DNA of 64,000 bases, from positions 62,001-126,000 of the forward strand of contig CADARY010000014.1 of assembly GCA_902790375.1 (NCBI GenBank), read 5' to 3'. Shown here piece after piece: positions 16,954-25,121 of this stretch. The position numbers and the translations under genes were made by a program. The stretch comes from Oscillospiraceae bacterium (GTDB taxonomy: Bacteria; Bacillota; Clostridia; Oscillospirales; Oscillospiraceae). Under the pieces are notes generated by a model. It made no database searches, had not been told where the DNA came from, and saw only the letters and a program-made list of their open reading frames with translations. The first letter of the stretch is position 1, and each line of letters opens with the position of its first letter.

Positions 16954-19900
16954 CGATGACGATATGGTGATCGTCGCTGCTTCTGGTCTTGATCGCCTGC
17001 AGGATGTACGGCTTTAATTTGCCCTCCCGCATCCGTCGGAAGGAGACTTCCTCTATGTTTTCCTGGTCGATCCAGCGGAGCAGACTTGTCTTGCTGAGCA
17101 CATCTCTGATTTTTTCTCTGTCCTCGGCACACACGTCCTCCAGCAGCTTTTCTCTGGCGTCTCCATAGAAATCTATACCGCCGGGGCGGATTTCAAGATC
17201 GCCATCCCTGCCGCTGTAGAACTCAAGGAAGTGGGCAGAAACAACGTCCACATAGAAGATGCTCTCGAAATCGCTGGTTAGCGCTTTGGAGATGCTCATA
17301 TAGGTCTTTCTCGTCACCGGCGTCACCGCGTAGGCAGTCTCTGCCCGCTCGATCAGGAAACGGTCAAAGTCCTCCGGCGGCACGGGCTTTGAGAAGTAAT
17401 AGCCCTGCACATATTCGCAGCCCATCGCCTTCAGAACCAGATACTGCTCCTGCGTCTCCACGCCTTCCGCCACGACCGGTACGTGCAGATAATCCGCAAT
17501 GTCGATGATCAGCTCGATCATCCGCACATCTCTGTTCTCTCCGAAGGCGCTGCGAATGAAGCTCATGTCCAGCTTCAGCGCGTCGATCGGCAGGTGGGAC
17601 AGCATACCCAGCGACGAATAGCCGGTGCCGAAGTCGTCCATCTCGATACGGAAGCCCATCCCCATACCGCGCAGCTCTTTTGCCGTGGAGATCACCTGGT
17701 CGGAGTCACCGGTGTAGGCAGACTCCGTGATCTCGAGCATCAGATCATCCGGGCTGAGATGATGCTCATCCAGGATCTCCTTGAAAATGTTTTTCAGATT
17801 CGGCGTCAGCATATCAATGCGGGATACATTGACCGACACCGGCACGGAAAAGCCGAAGCGGTCTTTCCAGTCCCGTATCCTTGCCGCCGCTTCACGCCAT
17901 ACGAACTGGTCGAGATCCAGAATCAGGCCGTTATCCTCCAGCAGCGGGATAAACACACCGGGATTGATCATGCCGAGCTCGGGATGATTCCAGCGCACCA
18001 GGGCTTCCGCGCTGGCCAGAACGGGCTTGTCGGGACGGATATCAAACTTGGGCTGGAAATACACCATGAAGCAGTTGCTTTCCAGCGAGGGCTTGAAGTC
18101 CTCCAGCAGGCGTTCCTTATAAAGCTCCGCCTCATGCATCTTGATATCGTAGATCCCGATCGCCTTTCGGAAGCCGTATTTCACGGTATTTGCGGCGACC
18201 TTCGCGTAATCAAAGCGCCGTTCGATCTGAAGCGACTTGTCCACCCGGGAGTATACGCCCATGCGCAGACGCACGCGGTTGGCGGACACATCCTCGTCCA
18301 CAAGGCCCTCGGACGCCTGATCCAGGATGCTCTCATAGTCCTCTCTGTGCGGGCAGTAGATGTAGAAGATATCCGCTGCGCGGCGGCAGCATACGCCGCC
18401 CACCTCGCGGGAGATCTGCCGGATACGATTGCCGAGCCGGGCGAGCACACTGTCGCCGTACTGTTTTCCGTAGCGCTCGTTGAGCAGGTGAAAATGGTTG
18501 ACGTCAAGCACGATGGCGTCCATCGGCAGATCGTGATAATGCTGGTCATACAGGCGAACGTAGCGGAGGAAATAATCCAGGTTCAGCAGGTTCGTCAGGC
18601 TGTCGCGCTCTGTGGACTGGATGATGTTCCGTTTTTCATTCAGCTCGATGCAGCGGTTGACACGGGCCTGAATGATCTCGGGAGAGGGATAGGGCTTGGG
18701 GATAAAGTCGATGGCGCCGATCTTCAGGCAATCGACCTCCGCGCTCTGATCCGCGGTCATCACGATCACCGGGATATTGCTGAGCTCCGCCTCTTCCTTC
18801 ATGACCTTCAGAACCTCCATACCGCTCATCTGCGGCATCTGGAGGTCGAGCAGCACGATTGCCAGATCGTCTTTATGGGTCTTGACCTGTTCCAGCGCTT
18901 CATTCCCGTTCGAGGCATACAGAACCTCATAGCTGTCACCGAGCATATTGCCCAGGATCATCTGATTGATGCGCTCGTCCTCTACGATGAGGACATAGCG
19001 TTTCAGATTCAGGATCTCCGCGTCTTCATCTGCCGGGAAAATCGGCTTCGCGGCAACCTCGGCGTCCTCACGCGATATGGCGCCCATTCCTTTGAGAAGC
19101 TTCTTTTCCTCATACATCAGGTTGTCCGCGCGCTCAAACACTTCGTGGAAGCTGGTGTCGATCCCGGCCTGATATTCCGAAAGGCCGCCCGAGACGACGA
19201 CATCCTTGGTGCTGATATGCTCCACGGACCGGTCATGCAGCGCCAAAAGCAGCTCCTTGCGGATGAGATAATCACGCCCGTGCAGGATCACCACGAACTC
19301 GTCTCCGCCCGTCCGGTAAACCGGGCTGTGCTGGAAGATGTCGCAGATCATCCTGCAAGCCTTGACGATATGCTCGTCGCCCGCTTTATGGCCGAGGGTG
19401 TCGTTGATCACCTTCAGGCCGTTCACGTCGCAGACGACGACCGCAAAGGCTTCCGCGCTGCCCTCGTCAATGGCGGCGTTGATCTGCTTCTGCCTCAACA
19501 GGAAGGCGTGCTTGCTCTTGACCCCGGTCAGGGGATCGGTCAGCGCGATCGTCTCGGCCGCATCACGCTCCGCCTGTGCTTTTTGCTCCCACTTGCGCAT
19601 GGAGACATAGTTGGCGAGCATGACCAGGAGGGACAGGCCGAAGAGACTCACGATCACGAATACGCTGGTGTTGTCGGCGTCATGGAGGCGTTTGAGCTCC
19701 ATTGCGAGAAAGTCGCTCTTGCTCATTGCGAGCAGCTTGCTGTCGCCCGCACCATCCATATAGGAAGAAATTTCCGCAATGATGGCGTTTTCTCTGCTCT
19801 CGTTCAGCCTTTCCGCCCAGGTCATTGCCATCAGAACGATAAAGACAAGCAGGGAAAGCCAGACAACGATGGCTTTGCCGAACTTTCTTTCCTGATCGTT

Positions 19901-21304
19901 GCGGATGACCCAGCTGAAATACAGCACCCCGAGGAACGTCCACACGGCCATCAGCACATAGGTCTCCGTAGCGATGGTGTAATCGGAGAAGGCGCTCGGG
20001 AACAGCAGGAATATGGAAAAGGCAACCAGAATGAAAAGGCAGATGCCGCTGATCAGGCGATTCTTTTTGACGCCCTCCTGTCCCGAGACCTTGAAGACTG
20101 CGACCGATACGAAGCCGTAGATAATGGTGGCTCCAAACGTGGTGGCGTCCACGATCCACCCGATCGCCGTTCTGCCGAGAAACGGGATGGGCAGAGAGAC
20201 AAGCAGCACCAGCAGAATGGCGTTGACGGGGATCTGCTTGTCATTGAGCCTGGCAAAGCGCACGGGCAAGATACCGTCCAGCGCTGCGGCATAGCACAGG
20301 CGGCTCAGGGCGCGCAGCATACCGATCAGGCTCGAAAGGACCAGGGCCAGCAGAGATGCCATCAGGATATTCACACCGGTCTGACCGAGGTAATAGTTTG
20401 CCGCGTAAAAGGCAGGCAGGCCGGCGATCCCGTCAAATTCGTCCAGGCGGGTGATATAATCCAGCCAGCCGGAGCAGCTCTCCGGATAAGCGGAGACGCT
20501 CAGAAGAACAATAAAGATGTACAGGGCGGTGGTGACGGTCACGGCGAGGACGAGGATGCGGAACATATTGCTGTGCTTGAATTTGTATTCCTCGGCCGAA
20601 TGCGTCACGGTTTCAAAGCCGATGAAAGCCCAGGGAGAGATAAAGGCAATGCGGATCACCTGCCCCAGGACGTTTTTATCCGGGAGAAAGGCAGGACTCA
20701 TGCTCATGCCGGTGCTGCGGTGCCCGATCATGGCAACAGCGAAGCATACCGTAATGCCGACGGTGAAGACCAGCACCATCACCACCATGAGCCTGGCAGT
20801 CGCCGTCTTGCTCTTCATGCACAGCAGACCGACCAGCCACATCACCACCAGCGTCACCAGCGCTTCCCCAAGGTAGACCTCATAGCCGAAGACCTTGAAG
20901 AGATACACCTTCTTAAAGACGGCCTGCAGGAAATAGCGCGCGAACAGGGGAATGCTCGTGGCGTTGGCCCAGAAGATCGAGATATAGATCAGGAACATGA
21001 ACCAGGCGATCAGGAAGGCGAGGTCATAGCCGAAGATGCACTTCACATAGTTATAAAGACCGCCTGTGCCCGGATAACGATTGGCCAGAAAATGATAATG
21101 GCTCGACACCATCAGCATCATGGCAAACCCGATCAGCAGGCCGAGGATGGAGCCCATCGGTCCCGCCTGGGAGAGGTAGGAGCTGCTGGTGACAACAAGC
21201 GAACCCCAGCCGATAGCCGAACCGACCGACAGCGCCCAGACGGCCAGCGGCGAAAGATAGGGCTGCAGCGTTTGTTTTTGTGTGATGTTCTTTGTCTCGT
21301 TCAT
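16913..21304 (-). CDS. APC-family permease fused to GGDEF-REC-GGDEF-EAL
   Basis: A 1463-residue fusion of a transporter and c-di-GMP signalling domains. Residues about 10-440 are an APC amino-acid permease (SVGSAIGWGSLV in helix 1, then GTGGLYNYVKCIFG and a dozen hydrophobic helices), followed by further helices to about 590. Then: GGDEF with intact RTGGDEF (666-670) and no RxxD site; a receiver domain with VEDE (D776), phosphoacceptor D820 in LLDLQMP and FIPKPY; a second GGDEF fold with AADIF near 975; an EAL domain with EAL at 1100-1102, SVNVSR, EITES, MDDFGTGYSS, LKLD and AEGVET, all intact; and a PAS-like module like those in the gene at 1763. The last residues, RQEQILRKFGF, come from the repeat at 16804-16953 and cut that module short. 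ATG 21304 has AGGAG 8 bases upstream. It could both make and degrade c-di-GMP; its substrate is unknown. Confidence 0.88.
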   Translation of the reverse strand: MNETKNITQKQTLQPYLSPLAVWALSVGSAIGWGSLVVTSSSYLSQAGPMGSILGLLIGFAMMLMVSSHYHFLANRYPGTGGLYNYVKCIFGYDLAFLIAWFMFLIYISIFWANATSIPLFARYFLQAVFKKVYLFKVFGYEVYLGEALVTLVVMWLVGLLCMKSKTATARLMVVMVLVFTVGITVCFAVAMIGHRSTGMSMSPAFLPDKNVLGQVIRIAFISPWAFIGFETVTHSAEEYKFKHSNMFRILVLAVTVTTALYIFIVLLSVSAYPESCSGWLDYITRLDEFDGIAGLPAFYAANYYLGQTGVNILMASLLALVLSSLIGMLRALSRLCYAAALDGILPVRFARLNDKQIPVNAILLVLLVSLPIPFLGRTAIGWIVDATTFGATIIYGFVSVAVFKVSGQEGVKKNRLISGICLFILVAFSIFLLFPSAFSDYTIATETYVLMAVWTFLGVLYFSWVIRNDQERKFGKAIVVWLSLLVFIVLMAMTWAERLNESRENAIIAEISSYMDGAGDSKLLAMSKSDFLAMELKRLHDADNTSVFVIVSLFGLSLLVMLANYVSMRKWEQKAQAERDAAETIALTDPLTGVKSKHAFLLRQKQINAAIDEGSAEAFAVVVCDVNGLKVINDTLGHKAGDEHIVKACRMICDIFQHSPVYRTGGDEFVVILHGRDYLIRKELLLALHDRSVEHISTKDVVVSGGLSEYQAGIDTSFHEVFERADNLMYEEKKLLKGMGAISREDAEVAAKPIFPADEDAEILNLKRYVLIVEDERINQMILGNMLGDSYEVLYASNGNEALEQVKTHKDDLAIVLLDLQMPQMSGMEVLKVMKEEAELSNIPVIVMTADQSAEVDCLKIGAIDFIPKPYPSPEIIQARVNRCIELNEKRNIIQSTERDSLTNLLNLDYFLRYVRLYDQHYHDLPMDAIVLDVNHFHLLNERYGKQYGDSVLARLGNRIRQISREVGGVCCRRAADIFYIYCPHREDYESILDQASEGLVDEDVSANRVRLRMGVYSRVDKSLQIERRFDYAKVAANTVKYGFRKAIGIYDIKMHEAELYKERLLEDFKPSLESNCFMVYFQPKFDIRPDKPVLASAEALVRWNHPELGMINPGVFIPLLEDNGLILDLDQFVWREAAARIRDWKDRFGFSVPVSVNVSRIDMLTPNLKNIFKEILDEHHLSPDDLMLEITESAYTGDSDQVISTAKELRGMGMGFRIEMDDFGTGYSSLGMLSHLPIDALKLDMSFIRSAFGENRDVRMIELIIDIADYLHVPVVAEGVETQEQYLVLKAMGCEYVQGYYFSKPVPPEDFDRFLIERAETAYAVTPVTRKTYMSISKALTSDFESIFYVDVVSAHFLEFYSGRDGDLEIRPGGIDFYGDAREKLLEDVCAEDREKIRDVLSKTSLLRWIDQENIEEVSFRRMREGKLKPYILQAIKTRSSDDHHIVIVIRQEQILRKFGF

Positions 21305-21410
21305 ATGATCAGCTCCTACTTTATGAAACTGTAATCCGCTGCAGGAGTCCTTTTGCCCGCTGTGCAGGATTGCCAACGGATCGCTCTCTCAGCTTCGATA
21401 CTTTCTTTAT

Positions 21411-21439
21411 ATTCTACTATATTTTTGCTTTTTTTTCAA
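21411..21439 (-). promoter_or_regulatory. Promoter of the permease-GGDEF-EAL gene
   Basis: On the minus strand TTGAAA (21434-21439), 17 bases, TAGAAT (21411-21416), about 107 bases before the ATG. The -35 overlaps the folD stop codon (21436-21438), so this gene has its own promoter at the very end of folD. The rest of 21305-21435 is A/T-rich without other recognisable signals. Confidence 0.6.
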
Positions 21440-22326
21440 TGATATTCTTCCAATAAGGCGGCACTTGTTTTATCGAAGGCCAACAGCCCCATATGGAGCC
21501 TTGCCAGCGTGAGCGCGTTTTCCAGGAGCATGGCCCGCGTCATCGGGCCGACCCCTCCCGGAACCGGGGTGATGTGGGAGCAAATGTCCTTTACCTCGTC
21601 AAAGCACACATCCCCGGTAAACTTCCCGGTGACAGGATCACGGTTCATGGCGACATCGATCACCACGGCCCCGTCCTTCACCATGTCTGCGGTGATGAGT
21701 CCCGGGCGCCCTGCCGCAACGATCAGTATATCCGCCAGGCGCGTCATGGCGGCAAGATCCTGCGTGTGGCTGTGGCAGTAGATCACGGTGCCGTGGCGCT
21801 GAAGCAGGAGCAGGCCCATGGGCTTGCCGACAATCTCGCTTCTGCCGATGACGACGCAGGTCTTGCCGTCCACGCAAATGTGATAGGCGTCCAGCAGACG
21901 GCCAATCCCGCGGGGCGTGCACGGCCAGAGCACGGAATCCCCTTGAACCATTCGCCCCACATTGAGCGGATGGAAAGCGTCCACATCCTTTGCCGGACTG
22001 ATGGATTCTATGATGCGGCGCTCGTTGAAGGACGCCGGGAGAGGGAGCTGAACCAGAATGCCGTCAATGGCAGCGTCGTCGTTGAGCTTGCTGATCGCAC
22101 CAAGCAGCTCTTCCTCCGAGACGGAGACGGGGTAATGGATCAGACGCGAAAAGAAACCGCATTCCCCGCAGTCTTTGATCTTGTTCGTCACATAGAGCTG
22201 CGAAGCGGGATCATCTCCGACAAGGATAACGGCGACCCCGGGCCTGCGCGGCAGCTTTGCGGCTTCCTCCTGAATCCTCCGGCGGATCGACGCCGCGAGA
22301 GCTTTTCCATCCAGTATCGTGGGCAT
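21436..22326 (-). CDS. folD: Bifunctional methylenetetrahydrofolate dehydrogenase / cyclohydrolase
   Basis: FolD interconverts 5,10-methylene-, methenyl- and 10-formyl-tetrahydrofolate, feeding purine and formyl-Met-tRNA synthesis. The 296-residue product has family length. It shows YVTNKIKDCGECG (the family's YxxxK catalytic region), DGILVQLPLP, DVDAFHPLNVGRM, the Rossmann segment CVVIGRSEIVGKPMG and the C-terminal PVPGGVGPMTRAMLLENAL. ATG 22326 is chosen because AAAGGAGATC precedes it; an upstream ATG at 22362 adds 12 residues without a binding site. It is transcribed from the promoter at 22454-22482 and its stop overlaps the promoter of the next gene on the same strand. Confidence 0.96.
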   Translation of the reverse strand: MPTILDGKALAASIRRRIQEEAAKLPRRPGVAVILVGDDPASQLYVTNKIKDCGECGFFSRLIHYPVSVSEEELLGAISKLNDDAAIDGILVQLPLPASFNERRIIESISPAKDVDAFHPLNVGRMVQGDSVLWPCTPRGIGRLLDAYHICVDGKTCVVIGRSEIVGKPMGLLLLQRHGTVIYCHSHTQDLAAMTRLADILIVAAGRPGLITADMVKDGAVVIDVAMNRDPVTGKFTGDVCFDEVKDICSHITPVPGGVGPMTRAMLLENALTLARLHMGLLAFDKTSAALLEEYH

Positions 22327-22453
22327 TTTGTGATCTCCTTTCTGCGCCCTGCGCGCCCGCAATTTTCACAGTGAAAGGGACAGTATTCTCCGGGCATGGC
22401 AGCGAAGGCGCATGACAAAAGAAAAATAAAAACGCAGGTTCAAAGCGTGGGTA

Positions 22454-22482
22454 ATTATACGTGATAAGCAGAGAAAAAGCAA
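22454..22482 (-). promoter_or_regulatory. Promoter of folD
   Basis: On the minus strand TTGCTT (22477-22482), 17 bases, exact TATAAT (22454-22459), about 128 bases before the folD start. Confidence 0.6.
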
Positions 22483-22513
22483 GGCGAGGTTATCGGCAGG
22501 AAAGGAAAAGTAC

Positions 22514-22542
22514 TTTCCTTACTGCCGGATTTATGATATAAT
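22514..22542 (+). promoter_or_regulatory. Promoter of the APH-type kinase gene
   Basis: Exact TATAAT at 22537-22542 with a weak -35 (TTTCCT, 22514-22519) at 17 bases. A palindrome, AAGGAAAAGTACTTTCCTT (22502-22520), covers the -35 and could be an operator. The 113 bases to the start codon also contain a 26-codon open frame (22582-22662) with GGAG upstream that overlaps the kinase start; whether it is translated cannot be judged. Confidence 0.45.
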
Positions 22543-22654
22543 TACCGCAATCGGCCTAAAGCAGATTGGAGAATGAAACATATGGGACAGAGTAAGCTGC
22601 CCGACGGACAAAAGCCGGGCTTTACAACAGCTCTGTTCAGGGAAAGGACGCATG

Positions 22655-23623
22655 ATGGATAAGGAGCCTGCCGGTTCTCTTTGCTCGGAACCCTCCGATT
22701 CCGATAAGCCAATGCCCGGCAAATGCAGGGAGGTATCCCTCGACGGCTGCCGTAAGATCGGCAGCGGACAGAAGGGGACGGTTTACCGCTACGGGAATGA
22801 GCTGATCCTCAAGGTCTATGATATAATAAACACCTATCGGGATGTAGAGCGGGAGATCGCGCTGAGTCGGCGCGCATTTGTCCTCGGCATCCCCACGGCG
22901 ATCTCCTTCGGTATCGTATCGCTGGGAGACCGCTACGGCGCCATGTATGAGCTTTTGGGCTCCGAGACTCTGTCTGCCTGCATTGCGAATAATCCGTCAG
23001 GTCTGGATTATTATGCCGGCGTGATGGCGAAGCTGGCCCGGACCATTCACAGTACCGAGGCGAAGGAGAAGGATTGCTTCCCCGATGCAAGGGACAGATT
23101 CCGGGCATATATCACCAATGGGCTTGCCCGCTGCGACAGGGAGCTTGCCGACCGCTGCTGTGAGCTGATCGATGGCATGCAGGCGACAAGGTTTTTGATC
23201 CACGGGGACTTTCATACCAGCAACGTCTTCCTGCACAAAACCGAAGCCCTTGCCATTGATATGGATCGCCTGTCGACAGGGGACCCGATCTTTGAGCTGG
23301 GGGATATGAATTATTATTTCGATAAAGGAAAAGGGAAGGACCCGGAGGACACAGATCCGTATCTGGGGATTTCCTACAGAATATGCCGGGAATTTTTGAA
23401 TCTGTTCATGCGGCATTATCTTCAAACACAGGATGAAGCGCGCCTGCGGGAGGTGACGGACCGGGCGGCGCTGCTGGGAGACCTGCGGCGCATCAACCGG
23501 TACTGGAAGGCGGGAGCGCTCACGGAAGAGACTCAGAGCAAGGTGGATCGGCTGATCGTGGAAATGAAAAAACTGCTGGAGCGGGTGGACAGTCTGGACG
23601 TTATCCGGCAGAAACAGAAATAA
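22655..23623 (+). CDS. Aminoglycoside-phosphotransferase-like kinase (TIGR02172-type)
   Basis: A 322-residue protein with a small-molecule kinase fold of the APH/choline-kinase class. The N-lobe has KIGSGQKGTVYRYGNELILKVY (glycine-rich loop and ATP lysine). The C-lobe has FLIHGDFHTSNVFL (HGDxxxxN catalytic loop) and AIDMDRLSTGDPIFELGD (the metal-binding D of the DFG-like element). The best fit is the TIGR02172 family, whose substrate is not known. ATG 22655 is preferred over 22652 because GGAAAGGA then sits 6 bases away. The stop codon directly abuts repeat copy 2, and the gene's terminator lies beyond that repeat. It is transcribed alone. Confidence 0.8.
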   Translation: MDKEPAGSLCSEPSDSDKPMPGKCREVSLDGCRKIGSGQKGTVYRYGNELILKVYDIINTYRDVEREIALSRRAFVLGIPTAISFGIVSLGDRYGAMYELLGSETLSACIANNPSGLDYYAGVMAKLARTIHSTEAKEKDCFPDARDRFRAYITNGLARCDRELADRCCELIDGMQATRFLIHGDFHTSNVFLHKTEALAIDMDRLSTGDPIFELGDMNYYFDKGKGKDPEDTDPYLGISYRICREFLNLFMRHYLQTQDEARLREVTDRAALLGDLRRINRYWKAGALTEETQSKVDRLIVEMKKLLERVDSLDVIRQKQK

Positions 23624-23769
23624 AGGCAACACCGCATAATTCGGCAAGAGCAGATCCTGAGAAAATTTGGGTTCTGATAAAGGCACTTTTTCGCAGATGT
23701 ACTTTGTGTACCTCAAGAAAACACAAATTTTCCAGGAGATGCCGCAGGCGGATTATGCGGTGTTGCCTA
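23622..23769 (+). repeat. Gene-end repeat, copy 2
   Basis: About 148 bp with terminal inverted repeats: AGGCAACACCGCATAATTCGGC at the left and its near-complement GCAGGCGGATTATGCGGTGTTGCCT at the right. It starts within the TAA stop of the kinase gene and ends just before that gene's terminator. It lacks about 17 bases in the right-hand half (the GACGAAATCAGGGC segment of copies 1, 3 and 4). Same strand orientation as the gene it follows. Confidence 0.85.
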
Positions 23770-23770
23770 A

Positions 23771-23840
23771 AGAATCCCCCAGGCAATGCGGCAATGCCAT
23801 CGCTTTGTGACATTGAGCCAAGCTGGGGGATTCTTTTTTT
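23771..23840 (+). terminator. Terminator of the kinase gene
   Basis: AGAATCCCCCAG (23771-23782) pairs with CTGGGGGATTCT (23823-23834) around a 40-nt partly structured loop and is followed by TTTTTTT to 23840. Confidence 0.7.
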
Positions 23841-23867
23841 AAAAACGGGATCGTATCACAGATCCCG
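23838..23867 (-). terminator. Terminator of the mltG-U32 operon
   Basis: CGGGATC and GATCCCG (23846-23867) form a 7-bp stem; on the minus strand it is followed by TTTTT. It lies 9 bases beyond the U32 peptidase stop. Confidence 0.65.
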
Positions 23868-23876
23868 GAGCTGCCA

Positions 23877-25121
23877 TTATCTGCGCCTTCTGAGAATGGA
23901 GAGCCTGGGGGCCTTTTTCGGAAGATGCATATGAAACGCCATCATCGGGTGGCGGGCATCGGGGATAGACGCTCCTTCCTCGTCAAAGAGCGCTGCCGCG
24001 GTGAAGGCAAGCGGCTCCCCCTCGGGGGTGAGAAGCTCCAGCTCCTCGCCGACAGAAAACTTGTTGCGCTGGGTGAGCAGGGCGTTCCCGTCCTCCTCGC
24101 AGCTTTCCACAACGGCAACGATGTCCGCGCCGCTCGTGTATGTTCCGTCATAGCACTGACCGGGCTCGCGGCCCAGGTAAAAGCCGGTGCAATAGGGCCG
24201 GTGACTGACCATCTCGGTCTCCCGCACCCACAGCTCCGGCACCGGATCTCCGGCGGCGACGGCGTCAAGCGCGTGACGGTAGGCATTCGTGGTCACGGCG
24301 GCATAATAGGCGGATTTCATGCGTCCTTCGATTTTGAAGCTGGTGACGCCCGCCTCCGCCAGATCCTGCAGATGCTCGATCATCCGCAGATCGTTGGAGT
24401 TCATGATGTAGGTGCCGCCGTCATCCTCCGTGAGATCGAAGGCCTGCCCGGGGCGCTTTTCCTCCACCAGGCTGTATTTCCAGCGGCAGGGCTGGGCGCA
24501 CTCGCCCCGGTTGCCGTCCCGCCCGGTCAAATAGTTAGACAGCAGGCAGCGCCCGGAGAAGGAGACGCACATCGCCCCGTGCACAAAGGCCTCCAGCCTG
24601 AGCTCCGAGGGGGTGTTGGCACGGATCTTCCGGATCTCCTCCAGGCTCAGCTCCCGGGCGAGCACCACCGTGTCCGCGCCCATGGCGTGCAGAACATTGG
24701 CGGCAGCGCTGTTGACCACGCCAAGCTGCGTACTCACATGGAGCTTGAGCTGCGGGGCAAATCGCCTGGCAAGCGCCAGCACTCCCATATCCGCGATGAT
24801 GAGGGCGTCAGACCCGGCCTCCTGCAGGAAGCCGAGATACTCCGGCAGGCGGGCAAGCTCATCCTCCCGCGGCAGCGTATTGCAGGTCACGTAGACCTTC
24901 CGGCCCATGCTGTGCGCAAGCGCCGTCGCGCGGACGAGCTCTTCTCTTTCAAAATTACCGGCGGCGGCCCGCAGGCCAAATTCCTTTCCGGCCAGGTATA
25001 CGGCGTCGGCTCCGTAGCACAGCGCCATTTCGAGGCGTTCCCAATCTCCCGCGGGAGAAAGAAGCTCGAAATCATTACGAATAATTTTGTGAAGCAACAA
25101 AGTTATTGAACTCCGTATCAT
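23877..25121 (-). CDS. U32 family peptidase / RNA-modification-type protein
   Basis: Member of the U32 family, which includes collagenase-type peptidases and the rRNA/tRNA hydroxylation proteins RlhA and TrhP. Seen: FELLSPAGDWERLEMALCYGADAVYLAG at the start, the HVSTQLGVVN segment, the signature ELRLEAFVHGAMCVSFSGRCLLSNYLTGRDGNRGECAQPCRW with its cluster of cysteines, and SFKIEGRMKSAYYAA. In RlhA-type members those cysteines hold an iron-sulfur cluster. The product has 414 residues, close to the short Firmicutes form. ATG 25121 overlaps mltG by 47 bases and has no clear binding site; the conserved part begins about 16 residues in, so a later TTG is possible. Translation is probably coupled to mltG. 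Confidence 0.85.
   Translation of the reverse strand: MIRSSITLLLHKIIRNDFELLSPAGDWERLEMALCYGADAVYLAGKEFGLRAAAGNFEREELVRATALAHSMGRKVYVTCNTLPREDELARLPEYLGFLQEAGSDALIIADMGVLALARRFAPQLKLHVSTQLGVVNSAAANVLHAMGADTVVLARELSLEEIRKIRANTPSELRLEAFVHGAMCVSFSGRCLLSNYLTGRDGNRGECAQPCRWKYSLVEEKRPGQAFDLTEDDGGTYIMNSNDLRMIEHLQDLAEAGVTSFKIEGRMKSAYYAAVTTNAYRHALDAVAAGDPVPELWVRETEMVSHRPYCTGFYLGREPGQCYDGTYTSGADIVAVVESCEEDGNALLTQRNKFSVGEELELLTPEGEPLAFTAAALFDEEGASIPDARHPMMAFHMHLPKKAPRLSILRRRR

Noticed and set aside
16913-21304. Reading the permease gene as ending in a real C-terminal domain
   Set aside because: The last residues are encoded by a dispersed repeat and match non-coding copies elsewhere, so they are not a conserved domain.
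17483-21334. A 1283-codon open frame on the plus strand
   Set aside because: It is antisense to the permease-GGDEF-EAL gene throughout, is rich in His, Asp and Arg, shows no domain, and arises from codon bias in GC-rich DNA.
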